A stretch of DNA of 64,000 nt from positions 14,630-78,629 of the forward strand of contig NZ_KI271346.1 in NCBI RefSeq assembly GCF_000469385.1. Direction: 5' to 3'. A model generated the notes under the pieces. It made no database searches. It had not been told where the DNA came from and saw only the letters and a list, made by a program, of their open reading frames with translations. Shown here piece after piece: positions 55,534 to 63,794 of this stretch (positions are counted from its first letter, which is position 1; each line of letters begins with the position of its first letter). A program made the position numbers and the translations under genes. The stretch is from Leptotrichia sp. oral taxon 879 str. F0557 (lineage in GTDB: Bacteria; Fusobacteriota; Fusobacteriia; Fusobacteriales; Leptotrichiaceae).

Positions 55534-55920
55534 ATGATAAATGCTTTTACATTTTTAACATTACTATTACTTTTTGTACGAATTTATTCACTTGTATCTC
55601 TGTTATTCCTAAGCGGGAAACAAGTAAAGTCTGCAGAAAGAATTACTATACTTATACTGCTGCTTGAAGTTCTGACTATATTTTTATACAGTTTTTTTAC
55701 TTCATTCCGTTACTTATTACCGCCGGCTTTAATGCTGTTAAAAACTCCCAAATTTTTGATTTTTAAAAATTTTTCAGTAGTATTATTATCTTATTCACTC
55801 TTAAATCTGGCATTAAGTTTTACATTTAACAGTCAAAGCATTTTTAAATTTATAAATAGATTTCTGGTAGGTATAGTATTATTAACAAATATTATTTATG
55901 GATTTTTATTAATAATATAG
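55534..55920 (+). CDS. Small four-helix membrane protein
   Basis: This 128-residue hydrophobic protein has about four membrane segments (AFTFLTLLLLFVRIYSLV, ITILILLLEVLTIFLYSFF, FSVVLLSYSLLNLALSF, FLVGIVLLTNIIYGFLLII). The ATG at 55534 follows GGAGAATTAGAT. The frame is open to 55492 without a ribosome site. I recognise no family. It lies alone between htpX and a convergent gene. Confidence 0.55.
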   Translation: MINAFTFLTLLLLFVRIYSLVSLLFLSGKQVKSAERITILILLLEVLTIFLYSFFTSFRYLLPPALMLLKTPKFLIFKNFSVVLLSYSLLNLALSFTFNSQSIFKFINRFLVGIVLLTNIIYGFLLII

Positions 55921-56023
55921 TCTTTATAATAGAATTCCTTTAAATAAAGCTAAGACAAAAGATTTATGAAAATTCTTTTAAATTTAGTTAATTAGACTAG
56001 TTCAATGTAAAAAATTCAAGTAT

Positions 56024-56074
56024 AAAAAAATAGGTAATTTATAGCAATTTTACTAATAGATTACCTATTTTTAT
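56024..56074. terminator. Bidirectional terminator
   Basis: AAAAATAGGTAAT (56026-56038) pairs with ATTACCTATTTTT (56060-56072), with A/T runs on both sides. It serves the convergent genes on either side. Confidence 0.82.
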
Positions 56075-56083
56075 TTACTTTCA

Positions 56084-56293
56084 TTATCCTTCTTGTTTTT
56101 CAAGAACCATATTTACTTCTTCAATAATCATATCTGGATTTAATCCATGAACAGCGATTCCTTCTCCCAAAGTTTCTGCACTCGAAATAATACATCCAAC
56201 ACATCCAAGTCCATATCTCATAAGTACTTGTGCAATAATTGGATATTTTTCAACTGCTTCCATTATATTCATATCTTTTGTTACTCTTTCCAT
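56084..56293 (-). CDS. DUF1858 redox-disulfide domain protein
   Basis: This is a 69-residue, single-domain protein of the DUF1858 family, which also occurs at the N-terminus of ScdA/RIC-like iron-sulfur repair proteins. It has DMNIMEAVEKYPIIAQVLMR followed by YGLGCVGCIIS, whose CxxC is the likely redox or metal site, and ends LNPDMIIEEVNMVL. A strong AGGAGG site precedes the ATG. The sodA gene lies about 300 bases upstream on the same strand. A role in redox stress is an inference. Confidence 0.85.
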   Translation of the reverse strand: MERVTKDMNIMEAVEKYPIIAQVLMRYGLGCVGCIISSAETLGEGIAVHGLNPDMIIEEVNMVLEKQEG

Positions 56294-56597
56294 AATTATC
56301 TCCTCCTATTTAAAATTTTATTTTAATATTTATCTATCCTAGTTAAGTATAGCAGATTAAATAATTTCAGTCAACTTTTATAAACAAATATTTCTTGTTC
56401 AAATTATAGTCAAGATATTTAAAAGTTGAAGTAAAAATACATAAAAATTAATAAATTGGTTAATCTATAACTTAATCTTACTTTCTTTTTTAATTTAAAT
56501 TATTGTTATTTAAGATTTTTAGATAAGAAAAAGATTGAACTAGAATTATTATGACCAACATTTCCAATTCAATCTATACTTTATTTTTTACTTTAGC
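56294..56597. other. Intergenic region after sodA
   Basis: It contains the sodA terminator at about 56525-56572 and AT-rich sequence upstream of the DUF1858 gene. No gene is visible. Confidence 0.5.
56525..56572 (-). terminator. Terminator of sodA
   Basis: On the minus strand AGATTGAA pairs with TTCAATCT across about 30 bases, then TTTTTCTTAT. Confidence 0.68.
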
Positions 56598-57233
56598 CTA
56601 TTTTAAAGCTTCGTATTTTTTAGATACTTCATTCCAGTTTATAACGTTGAAAAATGCTGAAATATAATCTGGACGTCTATTTTGATAATTTAAATAATAT
56701 GCATGTTCCCATACATCTATTCCTAAGATTGGAGTTCCTTGTGAACATCCGCAAGAAGTTGCTCCTGGCATTAATGGATTGTCTTGATTTGCAGTTGAAG
56801 TTACTTTTAACTTTCCATCTTTATTTACAACAAGCCAAGCCCATCCTGATCCAAATCTAGTTGCTGCAGCCTGTGAAAATTTTTCTTTAAACGCTTCAAA
56901 ACTTCCAAATGCTTCGTTAATTTTTTCTGCTAATTCTCCAGTAGGTACTCCACCTGCATTAGGTGCCATTATTTCAAAATAAAGATTGTGGTTGTAAAAT
57001 CCACCTCCATTATTTCTAACAGCTCCTCTTATTTCTTCTGGTAATACATCTAAATTTGCTAAGATTTCCTCAATTGGTTTTTCCAAAAATTGTGGTGCAT
57101 TATTTTTTAATGTATCATTTAAATTATTAGTATACGCTGCATGGTGCTTTCCATAATGTATTTCCATAGTTTTTGCATCAATATTTGGTTCTAATGCATC
57201 AAAACTGTAAGTTAATTCTATTTGTTTAAACAT
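56598..57233 (-). CDS. sodA: Superoxide dismutase (Mn/Fe)
   Basis: It dismutates superoxide to peroxide and oxygen in the cytosol. Metal ligands are the His in HYGKHHAAY, the His in [11 protein letters not shown] and the DVWEHAYYL motif. GSGWAWLVV and NQDNPLMPG follow the SodA pattern. The loop after it reads [11 protein letters not shown], with a Cys-x-Cys not usual for the family. I start at the ATG at 57233, behind AGGAG. The longer frame would begin inside the promoter. The length is 211 residues. Mn or Fe use cannot be decided from sequence alone. Confidence 0.95.
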   Translation of the reverse strand: MFKQIELTYSFDALEPNIDAKTMEIHYGKHHAAYTNNLNDTLKNNAPQFLEKPIEEILANLDVLPEEIRGAVRNNGGGFYNHNLYFEIMAPNAGGVPTGELAEKINEAFGSFEAFKEKFSQAAATRFGSGWAWLVVNKDGKLKVTSTANQDNPLMPGATSCGCSQGTPILGIDVWEHAYYLNYQNRRPDYISAFFNVINWNEVSKKYEALK

Positions 57234-57264
57234 TTTTATCACTCCTAATCTATTTTTATGATAC

Positions 57265-57293
57265 ATTTTAGCACATTATTTTTATAAAATCAA
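57265..57293 (-). promoter_or_regulatory. Promoter of sodA
   Basis: The minus strand reads TTGATT (57288-57293), 17 bases, TAAAAT (57265-57270). It is 32 bases before the chosen start codon and excludes an earlier start. Confidence 0.72.
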
Positions 57294-57459
57294 TAAAAAT
57301 TTATATTTTTTATGGATTTGTTATTATTACAATTATGAATTGGTTAATTAATTTTTTCACTATTTTGTATAAATTGAAAATTATATAAAAATTATTTAAT
57401 TAGCTTAGCAATTTAACAATTAAAACAGAATAATTTAAAAATTCTTCAATTAAAAATAC

Positions 57460-58137
57460 TTATTCTTTTATAATGTATCCTACACTTCTTACAGTCTTAA
57501 TAATTTTTTGTTCATGTCCTTTATCTATTTTTGATCTTAAAAAATTGACATACACATCTACAATATTACTTTCTGAAACAAAGTCTATATCCCATATTTT
57601 TTCAGAAATCATTGTTCTTGTAAGCACTCTATTTTTGTTTCTTAGGAAATATTCTAGTAATAGAAACTCTTTATTTGTTAATTCTATTTCCTTGCCATCA
57701 CGCTTAACTTCTCTATTTGCAGGATTTAATGTCAAGTCGTAAGCTGTCAGAATACCCATTTCATCTTCAGTCAAACGTTTGTTTAAAATTCTTACGATTG
57801 CTCTAAATTTAGCAGAAAGTTCTTCTAGTCTAAAGTCATTATATATATAGTCATCTATTCCTTTTAATAGAGCCTCTGTTTTTGCGTATCTATCATCTTG
57901 CTCGATTGCCATCAAAATATAGCTTTGTTTTTTATATCTCAATACCCTTTCAATTGCCAATGGAAAATCTTCTATTGAACTTATATCTAAAAAAGCAATG
58001 TCAAGAGATTCTGTCTTTAAGGCATCTAACATTTGTTCTTCATTTTCTGCTAATATAACATTAAAACTTAATTCTTTTAATAACTGTCCCACTACCATTC
58101 TAGTTTTTTCATTTTTATTAAATACTAACACTTTCAT
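57460..58137 (-). CDS. OmpR-type response regulator with atypical receiver
   Basis: The C-terminal 100 residues are an OmpR/PhoB winged helix (LTNKEFLLLEYFLRNKNRVL, VDVYVNFLRSKID, IIKTVRSVGYIIKE). The N-terminal receiver keeps an Asp at the phosphorylation position (IAFLDISS), but the acidic pair that binds metal is replaced (VLVFNKNEK), and the conserved Lys of the KPF motif is Asn (YIYNDF). It may not be phosphorylated in the normal way. No histidine kinase gene is adjacent. It lies 68 bases downstream of the Mrp gene, on the same strand. Confidence 0.85.
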   Translation of the reverse strand: MKVLVFNKNEKTRMVVGQLLKELSFNVILAENEEQMLDALKTESLDIAFLDISSIEDFPLAIERVLRYKKQSYILMAIEQDDRYAKTEALLKGIDDYIYNDFRLEELSAKFRAIVRILNKRLTEDEMGILTAYDLTLNPANREVKRDGKEIELTNKEFLLLEYFLRNKNRVLTRTMISEKIWDIDFVSESNIVDVYVNFLRSKIDKGHEQKIIKTVRSVGYIIKE

Positions 58138-58205
58138 TTTTTTAATTGTATAATAAATATACTAAAATTACAATATATTTAAAATACTTCTCCTTTCGCT
58201 CTTGT

Positions 58206-59006
58206 TTACTTTTCTAATTTTTCAATTATTTTAGTAATTATATCATTCATTTTTCTTGATGCTACAGAATCATTTGAAATAAATGGTAATCCATTATCAC
58301 TAGATTCCACGATATTTCCATCCAATGGTATTGAGCCTAAAAAGTCAGTTTTTTTCTCTTGCGCCATAGTTTCGGCACCGCCTTTTTTAAATATATTCAC
58401 TTCCTTTTGACAGTCAGGACAAATAAAACCACTCATATTTTCGATTATTCCAAGCACATTTAAATTAATTAATTTAGCAAAGTTTAATGCTCTTGTAGAA
58501 TCTAGAATAGAAACTTTTTGTGGTGTTGTAACTACTATTGCCTTAGAATCTGTTCCTATATTCTGTGCAATACCTAGTGTCTCATCACCTGTTCCAGGCG
58601 GCAAATCGACTATTAGAAAATCGATTTCTCCCCATCTAATTCCTTCTAGCATTTCCATTATCGCCGTAATCTTTTGCGGTCCTTTCCATACAACTGGAGA
58701 GTTGTCAGGTACAAAAAAACTTAATGATGATATATACAAATTTTCTGATATTTCCAACGGTTCAGAAATTTTTGAAAGCTTTACGCCTTCTTTCCCAAAC
58801 ATGATTGGAATATTTGGACCATGTAAATCAGCATCAAGAATACCAACTTTGTATCCTCTTAATGAAAGTCCATAAGCTAAATTAACAGATGTAGTTGATT
58901 TACCAACGCCACCTTTACCGCTCATTACTACTATTTTATGCTTAATCTTGGACATATTGGAATCAATTCTTTGTTTTCTTTCGGCTAAAGCTGGATTAGT
59001 TTGCAT
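58206..59006 (-). CDS. mrp: Mrp/ApbC-type iron-sulfur carrier ATPase
   Basis: This P-loop ATPase carries Fe-S clusters to target proteins. The deviant Walker A is VVMSGKGGVGKSTTSVN, then ILDADLHGPNIP and DLPPGTGDE, all diagnostic of Mrp. The cluster site is the CPDC pair in GFICPDCQKE. There is no N-terminal DUF59 domain. The length is 266 residues. AGGAGG precedes the ATG. Confidence 0.93.
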   Translation of the reverse strand: MQTNPALAERKQRIDSNMSKIKHKIVVMSGKGGVGKSTTSVNLAYGLSLRGYKVGILDADLHGPNIPIMFGKEGVKLSKISEPLEISENLYISSLSFFVPDNSPVVWKGPQKITAIMEMLEGIRWGEIDFLIVDLPPGTGDETLGIAQNIGTDSKAIVVTTPQKVSILDSTRALNFAKLINLNVLGIIENMSGFICPDCQKEVNIFKKGGAETMAQEKKTDFLGSIPLDGNIVESSDNGLPFISNDSVASRKMNDIITKIIEKLEK

Positions 59007-59286
59007 TCATTCCTCCTTACTCTAAAAATATTATAATTTTATTTAACTTCCCTACTTTAATTAAATCATAAACTCAGAAAAAATACAAGTAATTTTTTAC
59101 ATTTTTTCAAAAAAAATTAATTTTTCTATTATTATAAATAAATTATAACTAAAAATTTTTTTTATTAAAAAATAAGCTGGACTAATCTCCTTCTTTTTTA
59201 TATAATATATTTGAACCTTTTTTCAAAAAAAAATTAATTTTAAAGGTTTATACTATAAATATAATTAATAGAAAGGAATATAAACT

Positions 59287-59859
59287 ATGAATATATGCAT
59301 AAAATCAAATATCCGAAGAATACTAATATTTTTTATAATAACTTTGGCACTTTTATGTAAATCCAAATCAGAAAAATATGTATGGTATACCCCGAGAGAA
59401 GTGATTGCCAATGTAGATATGCTAGAACCGGGCGATATTCTTATTCTCTCTAAAAGACCGACATTACGTTCGATGTGGGGACATGCAGCAGTATTAAATG
59501 AACACAAAAAAATTGTTGAATTCCCGTCTTACTCTGCTGGATATAGTGAAAGTCCATTATATGCTTGGCAGAATATTAATAGAAAAATTGCTATTTTTAG
59601 GCTAAAAGGGATAAACGATAAGTTTAAATCCGAACTATTTAAAGAAATTAATGATACAGTAACAAAACCTTATGGTCTCACTTTCCATAAGAACTTTGAT
59701 AAAAGACTTTATTGCTCACAATTTATATATCTTGTATTTAAGAAAGCTGGAGAAAGAGTGGGTCGTGACATAGATCTCGATTCCAATGGTGGAGGTTGGG
59801 TTATGCCTTTTGACATAATGGATTCTCCTCTCTTAGAAAATATTAAGCTATATTCATAA
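59287..59859 (+). CDS. YiiX/NlpC-P60-like cysteine hydrolase
   Basis: This is a permuted papain-fold hydrolase of the YiiX/DUF830 group. The His is in SMWGHAAVLNEH and the catalytic Cys in KRLYCSQFIYLVF, the reverse order to classical NlpC/P60. A hydrophobic N-terminus (ILIFFIITLALLC) serves as signal peptide or anchor. EPGDILILSKRP is the usual strand at the domain start. AGAAAGGAA precedes the ATG. The 190-residue length fits. Its substrate could be cell-wall peptides or lipids, unknown. Confidence 0.82.
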   Translation: MNICIKSNIRRILIFFIITLALLCKSKSEKYVWYTPREVIANVDMLEPGDILILSKRPTLRSMWGHAAVLNEHKKIVEFPSYSAGYSESPLYAWQNINRKIAIFRLKGINDKFKSELFKEINDTVTKPYGLTFHKNFDKRLYCSQFIYLVFKKAGERVGRDIDLDSNGGGWVMPFDIMDSPLLENIKLYS

Positions 59860-59876
59860 ATCTAAAAGAAAGAGGC

Positions 59877-59914
59877 TGTCTCAAAATTTTAATCATTTTG
59901 AGACATTCCTTTTT
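59877..59914 (+). terminator. Terminator of YiiX-like gene
   Basis: TGTCTCAAAA (59877-59886) pairs perfectly with TTTTGAGACA (59896-59905), then TTCCTTTTT. Confidence 0.85.
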
Positions 59915-60042
59915 GTTACATAGAATCCTAATTTAGCAAGAACAGAAGGTTAGTTAGATTATATAGATATTTTTGATTTCAGTTTTAAGCAATTGATATG
60001 ATATTTAATTTATTGTAAAGAAAATTTATAAATTCGATTTTA

Positions 60043-60981
60043 TTAAATCTGAAAATTCGGAGCATCTCCCAATGTTGTAAGATCATAAGGTGTTCCTTGA
60101 TAAACATGATGATTCACCCAATTAGAAAATAATAAATTTGCATGAGCTCGCCATACAAAAAGTGGTTTCTTATTTATATCATTATCTGGATAATAATTAA
60201 ATGGAATTTTTATATCTTTTCCTAATTTTATGTCTCTTTCATATTCTTTTGCAAGTGTCATCCTGTCATATTCCAAATGCCCCATAATAAAAATATTTCG
60301 TTTATCTCGGCTACGAACAATGCTGACTCCTGCATCTTCAGAACATGCAATAATCTCCAGTTCAGAAACTTTTTTAATATCTCTTGCACGAACTTCAGTA
60401 TGTCTTGACTGTGGCATATTAAACACTTCATCAAATCCCCGAAGTAGCATCGTATGATAAATGTTAATATTTAAAGGATAAATTCCAAAAAGTTTTTCTT
60501 TCAAAGGATACTTCTGTATTCCATAATGATAATACAATGCAGCTTGTGCTCCCCAGCAAATGCACATTGTTGAATAAACATGTGTTTTACTCCATTCCAT
60601 AATCTCAGAAAGTTCTTTCCAGTAAATTACTTCTTCAAAAGGAATATTTTCAACTGGAGCTCCTGTTATAATAAGTCCATCAAAATAGTCATTCTTTATA
60701 TCCTTAAATGTTTTATAAAAATTTGACATGTGTTCCTTTGAGATATTCTTTGAAACATAAGAAGCCATTTTTAAGAATGTAACTTCCATTTGTAAAGGGG
60801 TATTACTAAGTAATCTTAGTAATTGAGTCTCTGTTTCTATTTTTGTAGGCATTAAATTTATTATTATAAATTTTAAAGGACGAATATCTTGCGACAATGC
60901 CCTGTTTTCATCCATTACAAAGATGTTCTCCTTTGCTAAAATATCTACAGCCGGCAAGTTATTTGGTATTTTTATAGGCAT
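60043..60981 (-). CDS. metA: Homoserine O-acetyltransferase (MetA family)
   Basis: MetA acylates homoserine at the first committed step of methionine synthesis. The nucleophile is C142 in [13 protein letters not shown], and PQSRHTEV and GHLEYDR hold the other active-site residues. Residue 111 is Glu (TGAPVENI). Work on this family ties Glu111 to acetyl-CoA and Gly111 to succinyl-CoA, so acetyltransfer is expected. The 312 residues are normal. It follows dnaN by 49 bases on the same strand. No SAM riboswitch or T-box precedes it. Confidence 0.93.
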   Translation of the reverse strand: MPIKIPNNLPAVDILAKENIFVMDENRALSQDIRPLKFIIINLMPTKIETETQLLRLLSNTPLQMEVTFLKMASYVSKNISKEHMSNFYKTFKDIKNDYFDGLIITGAPVENIPFEEVIYWKELSEIMEWSKTHVYSTMCICWGAQAALYYHYGIQKYPLKEKLFGIYPLNINIYHTMLLRGFDEVFNMPQSRHTEVRARDIKKVSELEIIACSEDAGVSIVRSRDKRNIFIMGHLEYDRMTLAKEYERDIKLGKDIKIPFNYYPDNDINKKPLFVWRAHANLLFSNWVNHHVYQGTPYDLTTLGDAPNFQI

Positions 60982-61030
60982 TGCATATTCTCCTTTCGTA
61001 AAAATTTATTTTGCTTGTCTCAATTGGTTT

Positions 61031-62158
61031 TTAACTTTCTCTAAGTGCTAGTGGCATTGTGAAATACAGCGATTTATCATTATCCTCGTCTTTTACAATT
61101 ACTGAACTCTTATTATTTAACAGTTCCAGCACGGTTACTTTTCCTTCAATTGTGGAAATATAATCAAGTAAAAATCTTACATTTAATGAAATCTTTAAAT
61201 CTCCACCTTCCTGAATTGTTACAATTTCTTCTTTTATCTGAGCATTTTCACTTGTTCCAGTAAGCAATAGCTTGTTCTTGGCAAAATTAAATATTCCACC
61301 ATTTTTAGCTTCTTTGTTATCCCTAACAAATATAGCCGTTCTTCTTAGCACCGATAAAAAATCCTTTGTATTTAGCAATATTTTTTTATTATGTTGTGAG
61401 TTATTTAAAATTGATTTGTAATCTGGAAATTGTAAATCAATTGTACGAGTCAATATTTCTACATTTGAAAATTGGAAAAATACTTTTGAACCATCTGATT
61501 TTACTGTAATATTTTCCTCATCAATAAGTTTCATAATTTTTATTAATCCATCTATTGTTTTTAATGGAATACTTAAACTAAGATTTTCCTTCCCTTTCTG
61601 AGCATCATCCAAATTTTCCTCAATATATGTCAATCTGTATGTATCAGATGAGATGAGTTTTAACTTGTCTTCCTCTATTTCCATTCTAATACAGTTTACA
61701 GCAAGATTTTCTGGGTTTGGAGAAGCCGAAATTTTTACATTTTCAATATCATTTAATAACTTTTCTTTTTCAAAGACATATTCAACTCCATTTTCCAGTT
61801 TTGACTGAACTGGGAAATTTTCTGAATCATATAAAGAAAATTCAGTGTTTGTTGAACTTGCTTTAATTACTAATTTTCCGTTTTCTTCAATCAATGTAAT
61901 TTTTTCATCAGAAATTTGTTTCAAAAATTCTTCGATTAATTTGTGTTTTATAACAATTTTTCCTTCTTCTTCAATTTGAGCTTCTATTTCAGTATTTATA
62001 GATAACTCTAAATCTGTTCCACGTAAAATTGCCTTTCCTTCGTGTGTTTCAATATAAATTCCAGAAAGGACTTCTCTTATTTTATTTTCAGTTACTGCAT
62101 TTTCAACTATAGTTATAGCTTTTAATAATGATTTTCTATCTACAATTATATGTAACAT
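61031..62158 (-). CDS. dnaN: DNA polymerase III beta subunit (sliding clamp)
   Basis: This ring-shaped processivity clamp encircles DNA. The 375 residues contain three repeated clamp domains. MLHIIVDRKSLLKAITIVENA opens the first, FSLYDSENFP and ALRES at the C-terminus are typical, and the closing MPLALRES is the usual clamp ending. Its start is 15 bases from the sigma-factor stop. dnaA and recF, the common neighbours, are absent. Confidence 0.95.
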   Translation of the reverse strand: MLHIIVDRKSLLKAITIVENAVTENKIREVLSGIYIETHEGKAILRGTDLELSINTEIEAQIEEEGKIVIKHKLIEEFLKQISDEKITLIEENGKLVIKASSTNTEFSLYDSENFPVQSKLENGVEYVFEKEKLLNDIENVKISASPNPENLAVNCIRMEIEEDKLKLISSDTYRLTYIEENLDDAQKGKENLSLSIPLKTIDGLIKIMKLIDEENITVKSDGSKVFFQFSNVEILTRTIDLQFPDYKSILNNSQHNKKILLNTKDFLSVLRRTAIFVRDNKEAKNGGIFNFAKNKLLLTGTSENAQIKEEIVTIQEGGDLKISLNVRFLLDYISTIEGKVTVLELLNNKSSVIVKDEDNDKSLYFTMPLALRES

Positions 62159-62173
62159 ACTCTTAACTCTCCT

Positions 62174-62995
62174 TTACAGTATATCCTTATATTCTTCCAA
62201 ATGTTCTTTTAATTTTGTTATAGCCTTTTTTTCTATTTGTCTAACTCTTTCACGAGTAATTCCCATTTGTTCTCCAATTTCCTTTAATGTATGAATCTTG
62301 TTGTCATACAGTCCATAACGATATTCAAGAATCATTCTTTCACGCTTATTCAGAACTTTTTCAAGCAAATCTTTCATTTCGATAAGCTGATCTTCTTTTA
62401 TTATTTTATCCTCAACATCATCATTTTTCCCAATGATATCTTCCAAATAAATATTATCTCCTATTGTTTCATTTAATGACATTATATCCTGAAATTCACC
62501 TAAAAGCAAGATAACCTTGCTTTCCTTCAAGTCAACTTCCTTCGCAATATATTCTGTCGATGGAGCTTCACCATGAATGGCAGTATAATCTTTTATAACT
62601 TTATTTACTTTTGACAATTGCTCGTACTTATAAGACGGTATTCTTATATCACGTCCTATATTGATGATAGCCTTTTTTATTGACTGCTTTATCCACCATA
62701 CTGCATATGTGCTGAACCTATGACCTTTTTCATAGTCAAACTTATTTATGGCCTTTATTAGTCCAATATTACCCTCACTGATTAAATCAATCAGAGGAAG
62801 CCCGTTTCCAAGAGACTTTTTAGCTGTACTTATTACCAATCTTAAATTTGATAAAATCAATAATTGCCTTGCTTGCTCATCATCATCTTCCCTAATTCGT
62901 TTTAATAGTTCATATTCTTCCTCCTTTGAGAGTAAATCAAATTTTTGAATATCACTTAAATATAACGACATTAGGTTTAAGTTGTTATCTTCCAT
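62174..62995 (-). CDS. RNA polymerase sigma-70 factor without region 1.1
   Basis: It has region 1.2-2 (SLYLSDIQKFDLLSKEEEYE, SEGNIGLIKAINKFDYEKG, FSTYAVWWIKQSIKKAI), region 3 and a complete region 4 (LKEIGEQMGITRERVRQIEKKA). At 273 residues it lacks region 1.1 and the non-conserved insert of primary RpoD, so it is either a compact primary factor or a group 2 factor. GGAGTGAGGT precedes the ATG. It lies between a GNAT gene (25-base gap) and dnaN (15-base gap). I leave the symbol open. Confidence 0.88.
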   Translation of the reverse strand: MEDNNLNLMSLYLSDIQKFDLLSKEEEYELLKRIREDDDEQARQLLILSNLRLVISTAKKSLGNGLPLIDLISEGNIGLIKAINKFDYEKGHRFSTYAVWWIKQSIKKAIINIGRDIRIPSYKYEQLSKVNKVIKDYTAIHGEAPSTEYIAKEVDLKESKVILLLGEFQDIMSLNETIGDNIYLEDIIGKNDDVEDKIIKEDQLIEMKDLLEKVLNKRERMILEYRYGLYDNKIHTLKEIGEQMGITRERVRQIEKKAITKLKEHLEEYKDIL

Positions 62996-63020
62996 TACCT
63001 CACTCCAGTTTTAATAATTT

Positions 63021-63578
63021 TTATTTGTCTAGTTTTTTTAATTTCATAATCATTACAGTTAAATTATTTTCAGAACGAAAATCTTTTATTTTCTGAAACC
63101 CAAAATTATTATAGAAGTCTATTAATTTATTTTTATTTTCACATTCTAACCAAACATATTTTGCATTAATTATTTTCTTTGCTTCTAAAATTAAGTTAAA
63201 TGCCAATGTCAATAAATCAATACCCTCTATTATTTCTTCTTTTGGAATATTATAATTCTTTCCAATCTGTCCTAATAAATAACTATTTACTATATAAACA
63301 CTGTTTTCTAACTTTCTTCCACTATAAGTTAATTTTCTCTTCTGTGTATTACTTAATATTTTATAATTATGTTCAGTTATTACTAATCCTTTATTAGCAA
63401 TAGAAAAATAACCAACTAAAGTGCCATTTTCATTAAAAACTAAATGTGTACTTGAAATTGAATCTTTTTCATATTTTATTGCTTTTTCATATAAAAAAAT
63501 TTCAATATCATTAGTCTCAATACTTTTAAAATTTTCTAAAAAATTCTTTTTTATATCTCCTTCATTAGTATATTCCAA
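63021..63578 (-). CDS. GNAT acetyltransferase, probable toxin
   Basis: This GCN5-related acetyltransferase has 185 residues. THLVFNENGTLVGYFSI, an ILGQIGKNY-like acetyl-CoA loop (YLLGQIGKNYNIP) and the closing WLECENKNKLIDFYNNFGFQ are standard. It overlaps the upstream small gene by 14 bases, the layout of GNAT toxin-antitoxin pairs that acetylate aminoacyl-tRNA. The frame has no ATG at its start. TTG at 63578 is the nearest start-like codon, while AGGAG lies about 25 bases further up, so the true start is unsure. Confidence 0.72.
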   Translation of the reverse strand: MEYTNEGDIKKNFLENFKSIETNDIEIFLYEKAIKYEKDSISSTHLVFNENGTLVGYFSIANKGLVITEHNYKILSNTQKRKLTYSGRKLENSVYIVNSYLLGQIGKNYNIPKEEIIEGIDLLTLAFNLILEAKKIINAKYVWLECENKNKLIDFYNNFGFQKIKDFRSENNLTVMIMKLKKLDK

Positions 63579-63756
63579 TAAACTTTGTAACGATACTATT
63601 TTCTCCTAATAATTTTTCAATTTCCTTTTTATCAGTTACAAATTCAGTTTTTATATTCGTTAATTTAGGTTTTTTATTATTTTCCAGTGCTTTTATTAAA
63701 TTATCGACATCTTTAGCCTCAAAGGTTATTTCTTTTGTAAAACTTTGTGTTGCCAT
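63565..63756 (-). CDS. Small protein, candidate antitoxin of GNAT pair
   Basis: This 63-residue protein (ATQSFTKEITFEAKDVDNLIK, LENNKKPKLTNIK, FVTDKKEIEKLLGENSIVT) has a strong GAGGAGGGA site before its ATG and ends inside the GNAT gene. It has the size and position of an antitoxin but no ribbon-helix-helix or other DNA-binding motif that I can name. It starts 38 bases after the gpsA stop. Confidence 0.6.
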   Translation of the reverse strand: MATQSFTKEITFEAKDVDNLIKALENNKKPKLTNIKTEFVTDKKEIEKLLGENSIVTKFIGIY

Positions 63757-63794
63757 TTTAATCCCTCCTCAAATTATTATTAAAAGTTAAAACA

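Noticed and set aside
57234-57266. Longer N-terminus of superoxide dismutase
   Set aside because: It would begin within the -10 box of the promoter.
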